From assembly GCA_914767715.1 (NCBI GenBank), contig OU612072.1:4092001-4156000 (forward strand): a stretch of 64,000 nucleotides of DNA, read 5' to 3'. Both the position numbers and the translations under genes were made by a program. Positions 38,901-50,800 of this stretch are shown in pieces (within the stretch, counting starts at the first letter, position 1; each line of letters starts with the position of its first letter). The stretch is from Membranipora membranacea (Eukaryota > Bryozoa > Gymnolaemata > Cheilostomatida > Membraniporidae). The notes beneath the pieces are model-generated. The model was not told the DNA's origin and searched no databases. It saw nothing but the letters and a program-made list of their open reading frames with translations.

Positions 38901-39020
38901 GATATCATGAGCACCCATCCATGAGCTGTTAGTGTAACAGATGCCATCACTTGCTGCATTACTTGATGGCAGAGTGACACCCTGGTAAATGGAGTGTTCT
39001 CGGAACAGTGATGCATCCAT
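32906..39020 (-). CDS. Class E (cAMP-receptor-like) seven-transmembrane GPCR, copy 3
   Basis: Eleven exons on the minus strand: 38862-39020, 37679-37786, 36918-36974, 36101-36158, 35757-35847, 34869-35033, 34584-34704, 34295-34451, 33827-33940, 33255-33376, 32906-33211 (485 aa). Residues 1-53 are extracellular (starts MDASLFREHSIYQG). TM1 is in 66-86 (FDIVTLFTLLFLGLV), TM2 at 90-108, TM3 at 128-150, TM4/ECL2 at 161-192 with GHFGPSGAYCWI, TM5 from about 214 (WWIPVFVGVFF), TM6 from 260 (PLAGYGIAFLVLHG), TM7 from 307 (SVLCTLFYMANRR). The tail of about 160 aa ends in a Ser/Asn/Gln-rich stretch. It is intact despite insertions in its introns. Exon 10 is 57 bp longer than in copy 2, in frame. The 43-nt last intron is shared with copy 2. 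Confidence 0.92.
35168..35259. repeat. Perfect 46-bp tandem duplication in receptor 3 intron
   Basis: Two adjacent identical 46-bp copies starting ATTTCATGAAGTTGAATGCC. Receptor copy 2 has one copy at the matching place, so this is younger than the segmental duplication. Confidence 0.92.
36238..36757. mobile_element. MITE inserted in receptor 3 intron (empty site in copy 2)
   Basis: Receptor copy 2 reads CTTAGTACCTACCAATCG at this place; copy 3 has 520 bp between the two halves. The inserted sequence has inverted arms: the left contains CATGTATATCTCTGATCGAT, and the right, reverse complemented, has ATGTGTATCTCTGATCGAT. The same arm sequence recurs at 62742. Target duplication is short or unclear (TAC). 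Confidence 0.8.
37830..38722 (+). mobile_element. LINE 3' fragment inserted in receptor 3 intron 1
   Basis: Intron 1 of copy 2 is 232 bp, whereas in copy 3 it is 1,075 bp; the excess is this segment. Plus-strand frames around 38345-38680 read like the C-terminal, post-RT region of a LINE ORF2 (GRLERRQSFRPQIIY, then ERLNGAHIPRLVDTISAL, then NSLIPPRQS). It ends in a T-run near 38712. The 5' part (37830-38340) has no clear motif. Confidence 0.75.
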
Positions 39021-39599
39021 GATGAATATTCTTCTGTGATCTTATCTAGAGGGAGAAACAAAAAAGATGAAATGAAGTGACCATACCATACTGGTCAAAA
39101 ATTAACAACTCTCTTGCTTCAGAAAGCCATTATTTGTTATACCCATGAAAGTCTTAAAGCTGAAAATCAATGCTCATGGCCATCAAGGTTATAGTGTTAC
39201 TCAAAAGGTCTTTTAACTAGGATAAGCGTTGGTTTTGAACCAAAAACTGACTATCATCATTGTGTATGGTAGGTCAGAGGCAAATATAGATTGAAATTCA
39301 TTGTTATTCACCGTGAAATTGCACAACAAACACAGCTTTGGGGTTTGGCAGCCCTATATAGTTACAGCTCATACTACTCTAAGTGCTCAGAAGGTTGAAA
39401 GTGCTAGTATGTAACATAACATTACCAAAAAAGACCGGAATGTCTCATAATGTAAGGCCAAAAATTCACACTTGCAGCCCTCTGAGCCCATCGCGTCACA
39501 CTGTCACAGATTAGTGACAGTGCTGGAAGGATAAGTTAGGAATCAAAGTTGGAATATCAAACCTCTGATTCTTAATGATGCTGATGTAAAGTTACTCAG

Positions 39600-40320
39600 G
39601 ACAACAGCCTCGCTACATATGCGACCGACAACACTGCATAGCTATTAGACAGCATGGCGTTTTCTCAAATTATCTAACCAGCAGCCTAGGTGTGCCCCAA
39701 GGTACTCTATATGGCCCTGGTTTATGGTGAGCAATCGTGAACTCTCTCCAGTTTCCACACAGCACAACCATCAAATACGCTGACGACGCCACCACCATTT
39801 ACAGTTGAAAACAACATCAACATTATGAGTGACACGAAGACACAAGTTAAGTTGATTCCAACCATAAGCCACGCAGCTCCAGTCTGGTACTCATTTACAA
39901 CTGATCAGCAAGAATCCGATCTGGAGAAATGTCAAAAGCTTGCATTCCGAATAATATACCATGACACGGACCATTACAGTGACAAAATAGAAGCTGCACA
40001 GATTCCAACCTTGTGCACCGCACTCGATGATCAGTGCTCAACATATATGTCTAGATTTGGACCAAACTTCGATCACCCACTCCGAGAATGGTTGAAAACC
40101 AAACCACAACGTGCAGTCAGACGAAGTGAAGATCAGAACTGTAAAACAGAGTCAATTCATAAAAGCTAACCTGAATTATAGTGACTGAGCCAGTTTTAAC
40201 ATTTTTGTGTGTTTTTTTATTTTTGCATCACTTTTTCACATCTACCAAGGGAAGACTTTTTGATATTATGATGTACTTCTCATAGTTGTAAGCATTTTCA
40301 AAAGCTACCAATTAAACAAA
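39600..40320 (+). mobile_element. LINE fragment with RT palm and ORF2 C-terminus
   Basis: Plus-strand pieces: FSNYLTSSLGVPQGTLYGP near 39660-39725, the catalytic KYADDATTIY near 39773-39810, then a 114-codon frame (39825-40169) with APVWYSF, SDLEKCQKLAFRIIYHD and PLREWLKTKP, the standard ORF2 C-terminus. Sequence between YADD and that frame is deleted or scrambled. It ends in an AT-rich 3' tail (ACCAATTAAACAAACAAAAA). Same general family as the fragment at 38345. Confidence 0.8.
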
Positions 40321-41802
40321 CAAAAAACAGACCAGCTTGGTTAGGAAATTTGAGCTGCATGTTGAATTGAGCCCACTCTGAAGAACCCATACACAATGCA
40401 GGTCCCCTGGAGAGGTTTGACTGGGGTTTAAGCTGGTGAAAGGTCTTTGATATTGTCAGATGGTGGAAAGCAGGATCGTCAGTTTCTTTATGAAGCCTTG
40501 AGTAGAATTCATACGGATTGAGCATTGTTCAGATCAATATTCGGAGTAATCTCTCATTGCATAATATAGGGTAGCCGAAGTGTTAGCTCTGATCGGTCGG
40601 ACCGAACACAATGACCATATGTAGGGTAGAAACACAATACAGTGCCCAAAAGTAGTGTTGATCGCCAATTTGAAGATAAACTTGCTGAGAATTTCTGCAA
40701 TGCTTCATAATATAATTTTCATCATACAGAAGATTTTGATCCTACCTCTGAATATACTGCAGGCGATGCCCAAGTGGTGGTCAGTCTTACTCCAGGTATT
40801 CACAAACTCTATCAGTGGAGCGGGTGATTTATTTTCCTTTCTCTGCGTCAAAAGAGTTGTCACGATGTCATCATTTTGTTATGCATAGAACACTCGATGT
40901 CTGTTTCGCATGGAATCAATTTGCCATCCACTACTAGAACAGATTTACACTAAATGAGGCAGAACTGAAGAGTGAAATAGATATTACCACAATAAATAAA
41001 GCTTATAGTAACAATAAATCAGCTAAATATAGCTTAATGTCCGTTGATATTACTAAGGGTTTCATATGACCCCACCCTCTCTCTACCCGTGTCATTTTAC
41101 CATTGCCTTTCATGAGCAGTTCCATGTCCACAAGATGACAATGAATGAATCAATGTACATCAAATATAGAGATCAAAGCAGAGCAGAAACATCCTTTGTC
41201 AATATGTATATCACAATTGTTATGGTTGGTTTTCCAAAAACAAACTGATATTTTCAATACTCATTTTATTTTATATATCTTCTTCCAAAACATAAACCAA
41301 CAGTTTTAGCTTGAATCCTAACATATAATAATACATCCACAATGGTAACAGCTCTCAGTACTGTAGCTTAAAATCTCAACATAGAAAAGTGGTGTTTAAT
41401 ATCTAATAACAAATGTCGCCTCATATGATGCGCTGTAAGAGACGACACATAGGTAGAGTGTGTGCATGCGGTATATTAAAAATGCAAGAGTTCTTGTTGA
41501 AAGGCAAGGTTGTGTTTATCTGATGGGGACACTGATATATATTCATATCAATGGATGGGGATGATCTGGACAGGCTAGCCAGCAGAAGAGATCTATTGAA
41601 TATATAATCAGTTTAGCTATTTCTCTCTTTGAAACCGATTTCACGAAGCCATAAAAGTTTAAAATAAGTTTATCAACTTATATGTCCAATTTCAAATATT
41701 CATTTTGGCAAGATTTTACTAAAAAATTAATTTCATTGACGGAATATAAAATATTTAATAAATGCTCTATAGAAGGCAAGGCGGCAGTGATAGGATTGAC
41801 CT
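40298..41802. other. Spacer downstream of cathepsin C with a coding-like relic
   Basis: On the minus strand, 40970-40870 reads VVDGKLIPCETDIECS and, after a frameshift, 40870-40745 reads NDDIVTTLLTQRKE then KSPAPLIEFVNTWSKTDHH. This looks like once-coding sequence, probably of a transposon, but I do not recognise the family. The minus-strand 77-codon frame ending at 40298 may be part of the same relic. The rest, including the presumed cathepsin C 3' UTR (a minus-strand AATAAA occurs near 41266-41271), shows nothing else. Confidence 0.3.
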
Positions 41803-44800
41803 CTACAGAACAGGGAAGGACTCGACAGCGATACTCTCTATACTACATTCATCTACCCCTCGTCTGATTCTAAAGTAACCCTGCTCTCCCCACGCAGAAC
41901 CCCAGCTATTCTTCACTGTCCAGTACGGGCCGGCCTCAGCATCCACCCCGTATCCGACCAGTAAGACAGCATGGTTAGTGATCTCAAAGGGGTTGTATTT
42001 ATCCTCTAGACCTTCAACGTGATGGTACACTCCGCCCTACAAGAAAAATTACGCAAATATTTAATCGCTGAAGACAACACACAACTGAACTCACAATACC
42101 AAATCAGCTGCGACAGTAAGAAGAATTTTTGTCTGAGTGAACAATGAGCGAAGGTAAACATACAACAGATTTGGATAACTTGTTATGGGTTACATACTCA
42201 TATGGAGAGTCACAGGTATAAAAGGGTTAAGTTTTACAAAGCCTAGTGTGTTCTCATGCATCACACCTGATTAAGTATTAATTTCTCTGCAGTTCTTATC
42301 TTCCATTACGTAAAAATCTGCACAGAACCAATTAATTCCTAACAGAACTACAAGGAACCCCATCCATGCAACAAAGTTACACTGAATCCTTTAGTCCGTG
42401 ATATTTTACCTTTAAATATGACTTGACTTCTCTGGTCAAATGATGGAGCATCTTACATTGTCTGACAATTGGTACATTTAGACAGGGAGCTTGTCCGGCA
42501 CTACCTGGTTTAGGTATATTTCCAGACAAACAATCTGGTACTCACAAACACAAGAGTTGAAAACATCATTTCACACGAAGGTCTTAATCGCAACAATCAC
42601 ATTTCTGGTGGCATGATCACGATAACATCTATTCAAGACAAGTTCAGGGTAACTCATGGTAACCTACTATTGACAGGGAGACACATATTGTAACCCTGTC
42701 AAGCAGCTACTCTTTTTCTTTGTGCTGGCAAAAAATTTTTAGCGGTTACAAAAATTAGCCGTGGGTGTGTGACAAGGCTAGGTCACATGAGGAAAGTATT
42801 TCACATTTCACACTATATGGATACATTAACCTAGGTCCTAGTAACTGGCCGTACCTTATAATGGAATAAGTCAGGATATACTTCAAAGGATACAGCCAGA
42901 GGTCCACTCATTAGGGCTATCTTCATCTCATCCTCATTACATCTATAGTCATAGACACATAGAGCTACACAATAATAATCAGGCTAAGTATAGGGCAGCT
43001 GTCGCTGTTGTGTATTATATTATTACCGCTTTATTATCCCTGGAAGCTTCAAACAGTCAGGTGAATTATATTTTGTCCAACATACGAATTGAGGTCGGCT
43101 AATTGATTAAGACATCTGTAGTTATGAACATATAACCATAATAATCACACACAAGATTAGGCCAGTCGCCGTAATTCATCGCTGGCAGCCTCACACATTA
43201 AGGTGAGCCATCTCTTTCACACCTCCGTTCTGTGGTGAGCTTTATTTTATTGATCAGTCTAATTGGAATTAAACCCAGGTAAGTTAACAGGAGTCATTAA
43301 ATTAGCATACATATGAGGCCAGGGGAAAACTTGATCGTACAAACCAAATGCTTTCTAGATAAATTTGATCCTGGTTGCCTGCATTCGAGTTGCTTCTTTT
43401 CAAATTATCAGCCGCAGAGGGCAGCTCCGAATGCAGGCAAATTGGATCAAACTCGGTCCAAATAGTATGTGACACTTCATTCAGTCCTTTCCAATTGAAA
43501 ACAAAAAAAGAACAATTAAATGGTTTCTATCTCACTAAGATGAGAACGCAAGAGGTGATAAACTTACGCTCCATAGAATCCTCCCACATATCCGTATCTG
43601 AATCCGTAGTTTCGATTACAGTCAGCTTTAGTAGAGCAGCTACCATCTTTACCTGTATAAGGATTGCACTCCTCAGCCACCATACCAAAGTCTGCTGCAT
43701 ACTTACCGCCGACTAAGTAAGGGAAACCTCCACCACAACCTGTAACACATAATATCATTGTCTAATCTTGGAGATCTGTTACGATTCTATTGATTGGCTG
43801 TTGAGTTTTGCATACAGCCAATCAAAGCAAACATGAGAGTTGCCTGACCAAAGTTTATTGGTCTGGCCTGACCTGATACCTAAGGTAATGTCAAAGACCA
43901 ATCCGGACATCAACATATCATATACCTTTGGAAAGCTGCCGAGCTACTGAAAATGAATACCTGAACAAAAATTTGATTCGATGACGTTGTGTCATTTTTA
44001 GGGAGGAAATGAGGCAGAAAACCCTCTTTTTGTCAATGCAAATGGAGGAGTTAAATTAATTGCAAGAAAATCCAAAACAGGTGGAATGTATACAAAGAGA
44101 TTGTGTCCATTGTAAAATTTGATTTTCTTTGATATATGACTAGTCTAAATTGACTTTTTACGTCACGCCATACAATGCATTTTTTTGTGAAGCCTTGAAA
44201 ATATGTGAAATTTCAATCATTAATTCAGAACAGATCAGTGGCTCGAAACAAAATTAATTATGTTATTTTTCTTAGAATACTCTTCAAATGTCGTACACAT
44301 TGACTTTCAACAAATTAGCTTGCACATTGCAATGACAGTAGACCCTCGAATACAGCTAATATTTCCAGGGCTCCCTGCACACAAAGCTGTCATCAATTGC
44401 TTCAGAGAAAATAGAGCAATCTTCAATTTTAAAACTCTCATCTTCAGACTTAATTCTTCATAACAGCTGGACCGTGGTGTTATCTACTCATTTCTGCTTA
44501 GAATGATCCATGTGCTTGAGTTTTGGTTTTGTTTTGATAGGCTGATGAGCTAAGTTTGCTATTGTTTGGAGTTGTTTGTCCAAAACACGTAATATGAGTA
44601 ACTAACTCCAAATTGTTGGGCTGAATTCAAGTCTAAAATCTATTATTGATTTTTCATTCGAACTGACTAAATCTTTTCTTCAACTTTAAAACACTAAATC
44701 TTCAATCTTCAGTAAAATACGGGGGAGCCCCATTTTCACCACCTTTGCATAACGTCAAACATTCTGTCAAAGTGACCATTATTGTGGCCAAACGAAGCTT

Positions 44801-47800
44801 CTTTAAAATTTCTCACCTACGAAGCCGCTTTCATTAACCATGGTGCACACAAGATATGCGATCAGAATTTTTCACTGTGTCTTCATTTTCCCTGAATTTA
44901 ACGCAAAAGAATGCCCAAAAACACCTCAAAAGCCCAAAAAATAGCTGTTTTTTGGCATTCTTATGTGTTGAATTAGAAAAAAATGAAGATGCAATGAAAA
45001 ATTCTCTTTGCATTTCCTGTGTGCACCATGGTTAATGAAAGGGGCTTCGTATGTGAGAACTTTAAAAAAAAACTTCGTTTGGCCACAATAATGTTCATTT
45101 GGACAGCGTGTTTGACGTTATGCAAAGAGGGCGAAAATATTAGCTGTATTCGAGAGTCTACTGTCATTGCAATATGCAAGCTAATTTGTTGAAAGTCAAT
45201 GTATATGGCATTTGAAGATTATTCTAAGACAAAATCATAATTAATTTTGTCTGGAGCCACTGATCTGTTCTGAATTAATGATTGAAATTTCACATATCTT
45301 CACGGCTTCACAAAAAAAAATCCATTGTATGGCGTGACGTAAAAAGTCAATTTAGACTAGTCATATATCAAAGAAAATCAAATTTTACGATGGGCGCAAT
45401 CTCTTAGTATACATTCCACCTGTTTTGGATTTTCTTGCAATTAATTTAACTCCCCCATCTGCATTGACAAAAACAGAGTTTTCTGCCTCATTTCCTCCCT
45501 AAAATGACACAACGTCATCGAATCAAGTTTCTGATTAGGTATTCATTTTCAGTAGCTCGGCAGCTTTCCAACAGTATATAATATGTTGATATTCGGATCA
45601 GTCTTTGACATTACCTTAATCACTACTGCATGACTTGGGATTATATTGCATCATTATGTTAGTGACTTATCGTTGGTTGACCTGTTATGTATACACAACA
45701 CAACGTGGAATACTGATGGCACCCCCATACAATCATGGATAGTGTTAATTGTTAATGAGTGATTGGCTGTTGGATAGGGGAGACAGTCACAACACTACAT
45801 CTGAAATTCTGTTAGAACGATCAAAAACTTCCAATACGTTAGAATCAAACTGGCCAATTAAAGTTTTGTTTTTAGTCTGAACTCTACCTCCAAGTTCGAA
45901 GTTTTCGATTTTGTGAGAGATAATTGACATGCAGCCGAGGCCAGTTAATTCCTATCCACACTGATTCCCACTTGCCAAAGCTGCTGATCACTTTATCTGA
46001 ATTGGACACCACAAGTCAGACAGCCAATCATAAATGGAATACAGAGAAGGTATTTCATGTTAAAAGGAAAAGGCAAAATTCGTACCCTGAGAGTATCTGC
46101 AGCATTCAACTATGTCCTGTGTTGAGAATATAGTAGTTCTGGTGTTGTTAGTCTGTATTCTCAGTCTAGCCTCATTCATACCCATTGATGAGAAAGCGTA
46201 ACAACTTCCGCATGATCCTGTAAACAGAAATGCGCTTATCATTTTTTATATTCTCAAATCTAATCAACAACTATTTTCACATAGACATGATCCCTCAATA
46301 AAACAAAGACCAACCATTTTGATGTAAGAATTAGCCTTGACAACTTCATAAGGGCCATAGGCCATAGACCATAGGTTTCTTTTGTATGCCAGTGATATAA
46401 TCAGTTCTCGTCCGCGCTGCAGCATATAACTGTTCGTCTACTATTAAAAACCATGCTTCACTCCAAATACCTCTTGACTGATTCTTCAAAGCATACGCAC
46501 AACAGGCATTCTAGAAGGTAAGAATACCTCACACAGACATGCAGATTCAAGGGTTCTGCGATCAGGTAGTACGCCGAATCCATCACAAAATATGAATTCC
46601 GATTTGTAGAATAATAAACGAACATTTTTCTTACCCTAAGCTAACACTATTCTTTTTTTATCCATGAGAAGACGATTTAATTATGATTTATTGATGTTAC
46701 ATAAAATATTATGATACACTTTAATCCTTTAACCATCAAAGTTATCATTTGCCGCTGACCTTGATTTCTGACTGGTGATACAAAGCTCTGCGATCCCATC
46801 TGTCTCCAGTCAAAGTCTCGAGGGAGGGCGGTAAGCTTCTTCTGTTTCTCTGCTGATAACAGCTTAGACTGTATCGCATGGGGAATTCTATACAGAAATC
46901 AGAGATGGACATTTTAGAGAAACAGAACCACCCATGACACAGATGATGGCATTTTTCCATCTTACACCCATATTATTACCACAAATCTCTGACTCAGGCA
47001 CAAAATGGTAAGCCATCCGATGTCTGGCTGACACTGCTATGCGTTTTTATGTATTTAGGGATTTTATCAACACTTTCCTATGCAGAGAGTACCATGAGAA
47101 GTTTTGCATGTGACTTATCATGTGACTCTCATGTGATATACTTCATATATCATATTTGACATATGGAGTATGTCACATGAGAGTCACATGACGAGTCAGA
47201 TCTGGTTGACGCTGGTACACCAGTACCAACGAAAACAAGAGACAGCATAGAAATACATACCCAGCAATCTTAGACTTTGGTCCACCAGCCATGTGGAACA
47301 TATCATGTAGACTGAGGCCATCATAATGTTTATAGTGTCCAGCTTTCCAGCTACTTTGTACTCTGTTGAGGGTGTCGATGTATTCATAATTCTGCTTATA
47401 TGATCTGCTCTTGCTGTGAATCAAAAAATATAGGAAAGTTTTGAGCCGAGTAAGAACAGAAAATTCTGATGAGCACAGGTGATAACGATAACGATTAAAT
47501 CACAGGCCGACGGCATCTGTTGACATGATCAGGCGATCTCACACTGCTATACAGGCCTATGAGTTAGTACGCAATGGTCTGTTGATTTATATGGGGTCAT
47601 AGGTCAGGTGGCTAGATTGACCAATGATATTTAATGGGCGGGCAAACAAATGACCGGATATTGATGGCACACTTATATCCGGGTATTTGTCACTTTGGAT
47701 CTTCACCAAATAAAATTTCAGTCTTCTGTAAAATTGATTTTCCTATGCTATACTAAGGATGTCATGTCAGGACAGCTTCCATTTCCAAGTGATACAGCTA

Positions 47801-50800
47801 TTACCTTCATTATGTTCACTACAGTACCACTCCTTTCCTTGTAATTATGGTCTTTTTATCATAAATAGGAGGATGTGATTTTACTACAGATATTATCAAC
47901 TCCTCCATTTTTGATAGCCTGTCACGTTTTGATAGATGACGTGTTTAACCGCGCAATTATTGAAGCAAGCAATCAACAACCAATCAGCATAGAGGATCGT
48001 CCAGCTCACTCGGGCAAAACACGAACAAGTTGGATGTCCACTCTACTCGAGTAATCACTCGTGCAGATCTGCCGATTAACCACTTGTGACCTCTAATCGA
48101 TGTAAGAATTGCCTCATGTAGCCAGAGCTTAAATGAAATCTTATGTTGTACAAAGTACGTAAAAAGCTCATGATGCCATGTCAATCTTGACCGAGACAAC
48201 TGAGTCCAGTCTTTTAAAATTGGTTTTGAAACAGCAGTTTGCGGCAATTTAATCTGAGAATATAACCCAGCTATGTGCAGAAATAAATGTGCATTCCTTC
48301 CACCCTAGAGATCAATAATTGGTCGACAAGCTTTGTCTAATTCACTGAATTGAGACTCGATTACTTATAAGATATCCTTTGATTATTACGCATCATGGCA
48401 TCTGTTGTGCAAAAGGGCGAATGACCATCTTGGTACAGACATCCAAGTAATCCATGTCAACACGTTGTAATGAACTCGACAAGAATTGTTGCACTGAATG
48501 TCAGTTTTTGGTAACGGTGGGACAACCTGAGAATATGACATAATAGTTTATGAGACTTCATCACTTAAAATTAATTCACTTTCATCAAAAATTTGCAGTT
48601 CAAACACCTCAGCATCATTTTCTACCACAGCTAAACTCAAATAATGATATTATGTACAGCAGGGCATAAACATGATAACCTTCGCATAAAAACTCACTCA
48701 GCTGCGATATTCTTATAGAACCTCATAACGTTGTTCTTATATTGTACTGTAGATAATACAGAGGCTGAGGTAAGTGATGTCATCTTACTGCCCTTAGCAC
48801 AACTCCAGTCAAGTCCTCCCATTGTGTGCGACCTGTAGATACAATGTGAAATTATACTGCTACTTGTTATGATGTGCATAAACTCCTAGCGAAATGATAA
48901 TAAAGATGCTTGGAAATATGAATGTCATTGATACTACAATTACATCAAAAGAAAATACTTTGAGAACAGGGCAGACAATCAAAAACGTTTCAATATTTTC
49001 AATTTTATTAATGAAAATATAGGTACAATTACATCGAATTGATTTAGCTGGACAGGGCAAACAACCCTAAATGTTTTAACGAATAAATACACGAATAAGA
49101 TAATATCCCCTTTTATTGGTGGAAAATATTTGAAACTGTCTTTGAAACTACAATTACATTGAATGAACTAGTTTGAACAGGGCAAACAACACATATTGAT
49201 GGAAAATATTTGCAACTGATTGAGGGTAATTAATGGTGGGTGTGGGCGAAGCCAATTGCAGGTCAAGCGGTTCTTTCCTGAAAAAGCATATTGATACTAG
49301 TGAATGTAAAAATGGTTCAGTTTTAATTTCACTATAGCTAAACAGGTACTTCCAGTGACCTGCCATATGGCTCTCTTTCCCGCACAACAGTCAATCAGAA
49401 CAGAGCTATTGGCTAGGTTGAGGGGTGACAAGAAATTACTGATATTTTGTCCATAAGGTTACTTACCAACCAGCCCCTGTACTAGAACAGTCACTCTTAT
49501 TGGCTGATTTATCATAGCCGGAGAACATGAAATACCTCCTCCCTGTTATCGCTATCTCAAATCCCTGTCAAAATTAGCACATATTGCTATGTGATTAAGT
49601 GAACATAGCATATTATCTTGAGAAAGTTACAAAGCGAATTTGCGACGGCCTATTGGCAGTGGGTATCATGATTTGAAACAAAAACCTTGATCTGATACAC
49701 TGGCCTTTGAGCTAACGCATTCTCATAGCTATGGTAGGTCATGCACAACTAAAGCAGACAACAACTGAAAGTAAATACGGCTTGAGCTAGCATGGTATCC
49801 AAGGTTAGATTTCTACCTGATTGTATATGAGAGTCCAGTATCCTCTGTTACCAAAGTTATCTTCTGCCGTGTCGGGGAAACTCAGCGTAATTGTTCTATT
49901 TTTAGAATAAGCTGCAATAAAAGAAATTTGTTCTTTATCCAAAGAATCTGGAAACTATAATTAGAAAATAGGAATGAGATAGATATGCACAGCAATATGA
50001 TGTGAGGAGCGACCATTGCAGAATTAATAGGATTAGTCACCTCTGATTAAGGATGCGGGTTTTGCAAAGAAACATCACACCAAAGTGCATGATCACGGGC
50101 TCAAAGTTCTGAATGAAATATACTGCCTGATGTCTTAAACTCGCTAATCCAGTTGTCTAACCGAATCATAAGGCCACGTGACTTTGATATAGCCTGTGAT
50201 TTTTGTCAGTGGGTGGGGGTGGGTGAGAAGAGAAGAATGAGTATAGGGGGGAACCATCGATGTAATCTCATGATACTTTTTCTATGTGTTTTGTGTGGGT
50301 ATCTATATATAAAGACATAGACATAGATATATATAGATACCCACACAAAATTGAAAAAAGAACACATCGAAAAAGGATCATGAGATTACATTGATGGTTC
50401 CCCCCTATCTCTTTCACTCATCTCCCACCCCCACCCACTGACAAAAATCACAGGCTATATCAAAGCCTGTGGCCTTATGAACCGAATGGTCTTACAATTG
50501 ATAGTGTACAAATTTGATTGTGACAACCCATCAACTACAAGCAAGGCGTAACCCTGTTACTCTCTGCTGCAAGCGTCTAGCACATGTTACTTGTCAATAG
50601 AGCAATGAACTCCCTGGAAGAGGGAGTTCATTGAATAGAGTCTATGGACTTTAATGTTTACAACCCTTTCAATTGGACATGGCAGAAATTCTGCTGGATT
50701 ACAGATATCGTCAGAGGACAGTTTACTTACACAGCCCTTCTTTATCACAGCCTTCAATGGTACTATCAAATCCTCTGTCACCTTCCATTAACATCCACTT

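Larger units (their letters stand above)
31167..39075. repeat. Segmental duplication unit 2, right part
   Basis: Direct repeat of about 18180-25703, containing receptor copy 3. It carries extra sequence relative to unit 1 at 31537-31882 (next to the SINE), 36238-36757 (MITE) and 37830-38722 (LINE fragment). Each of these behaves as an occupied site against an empty site in unit 1. Confidence 0.88.

Noticed and set aside
38858-39061. 67-codon minus-strand ORF starting MFLPLDKITEEY
   Set aside because: It overlaps receptor 3 exon 1 in a different frame. The true frame starts at 39020, continues in phase into TM1 and is shared with receptor 2.
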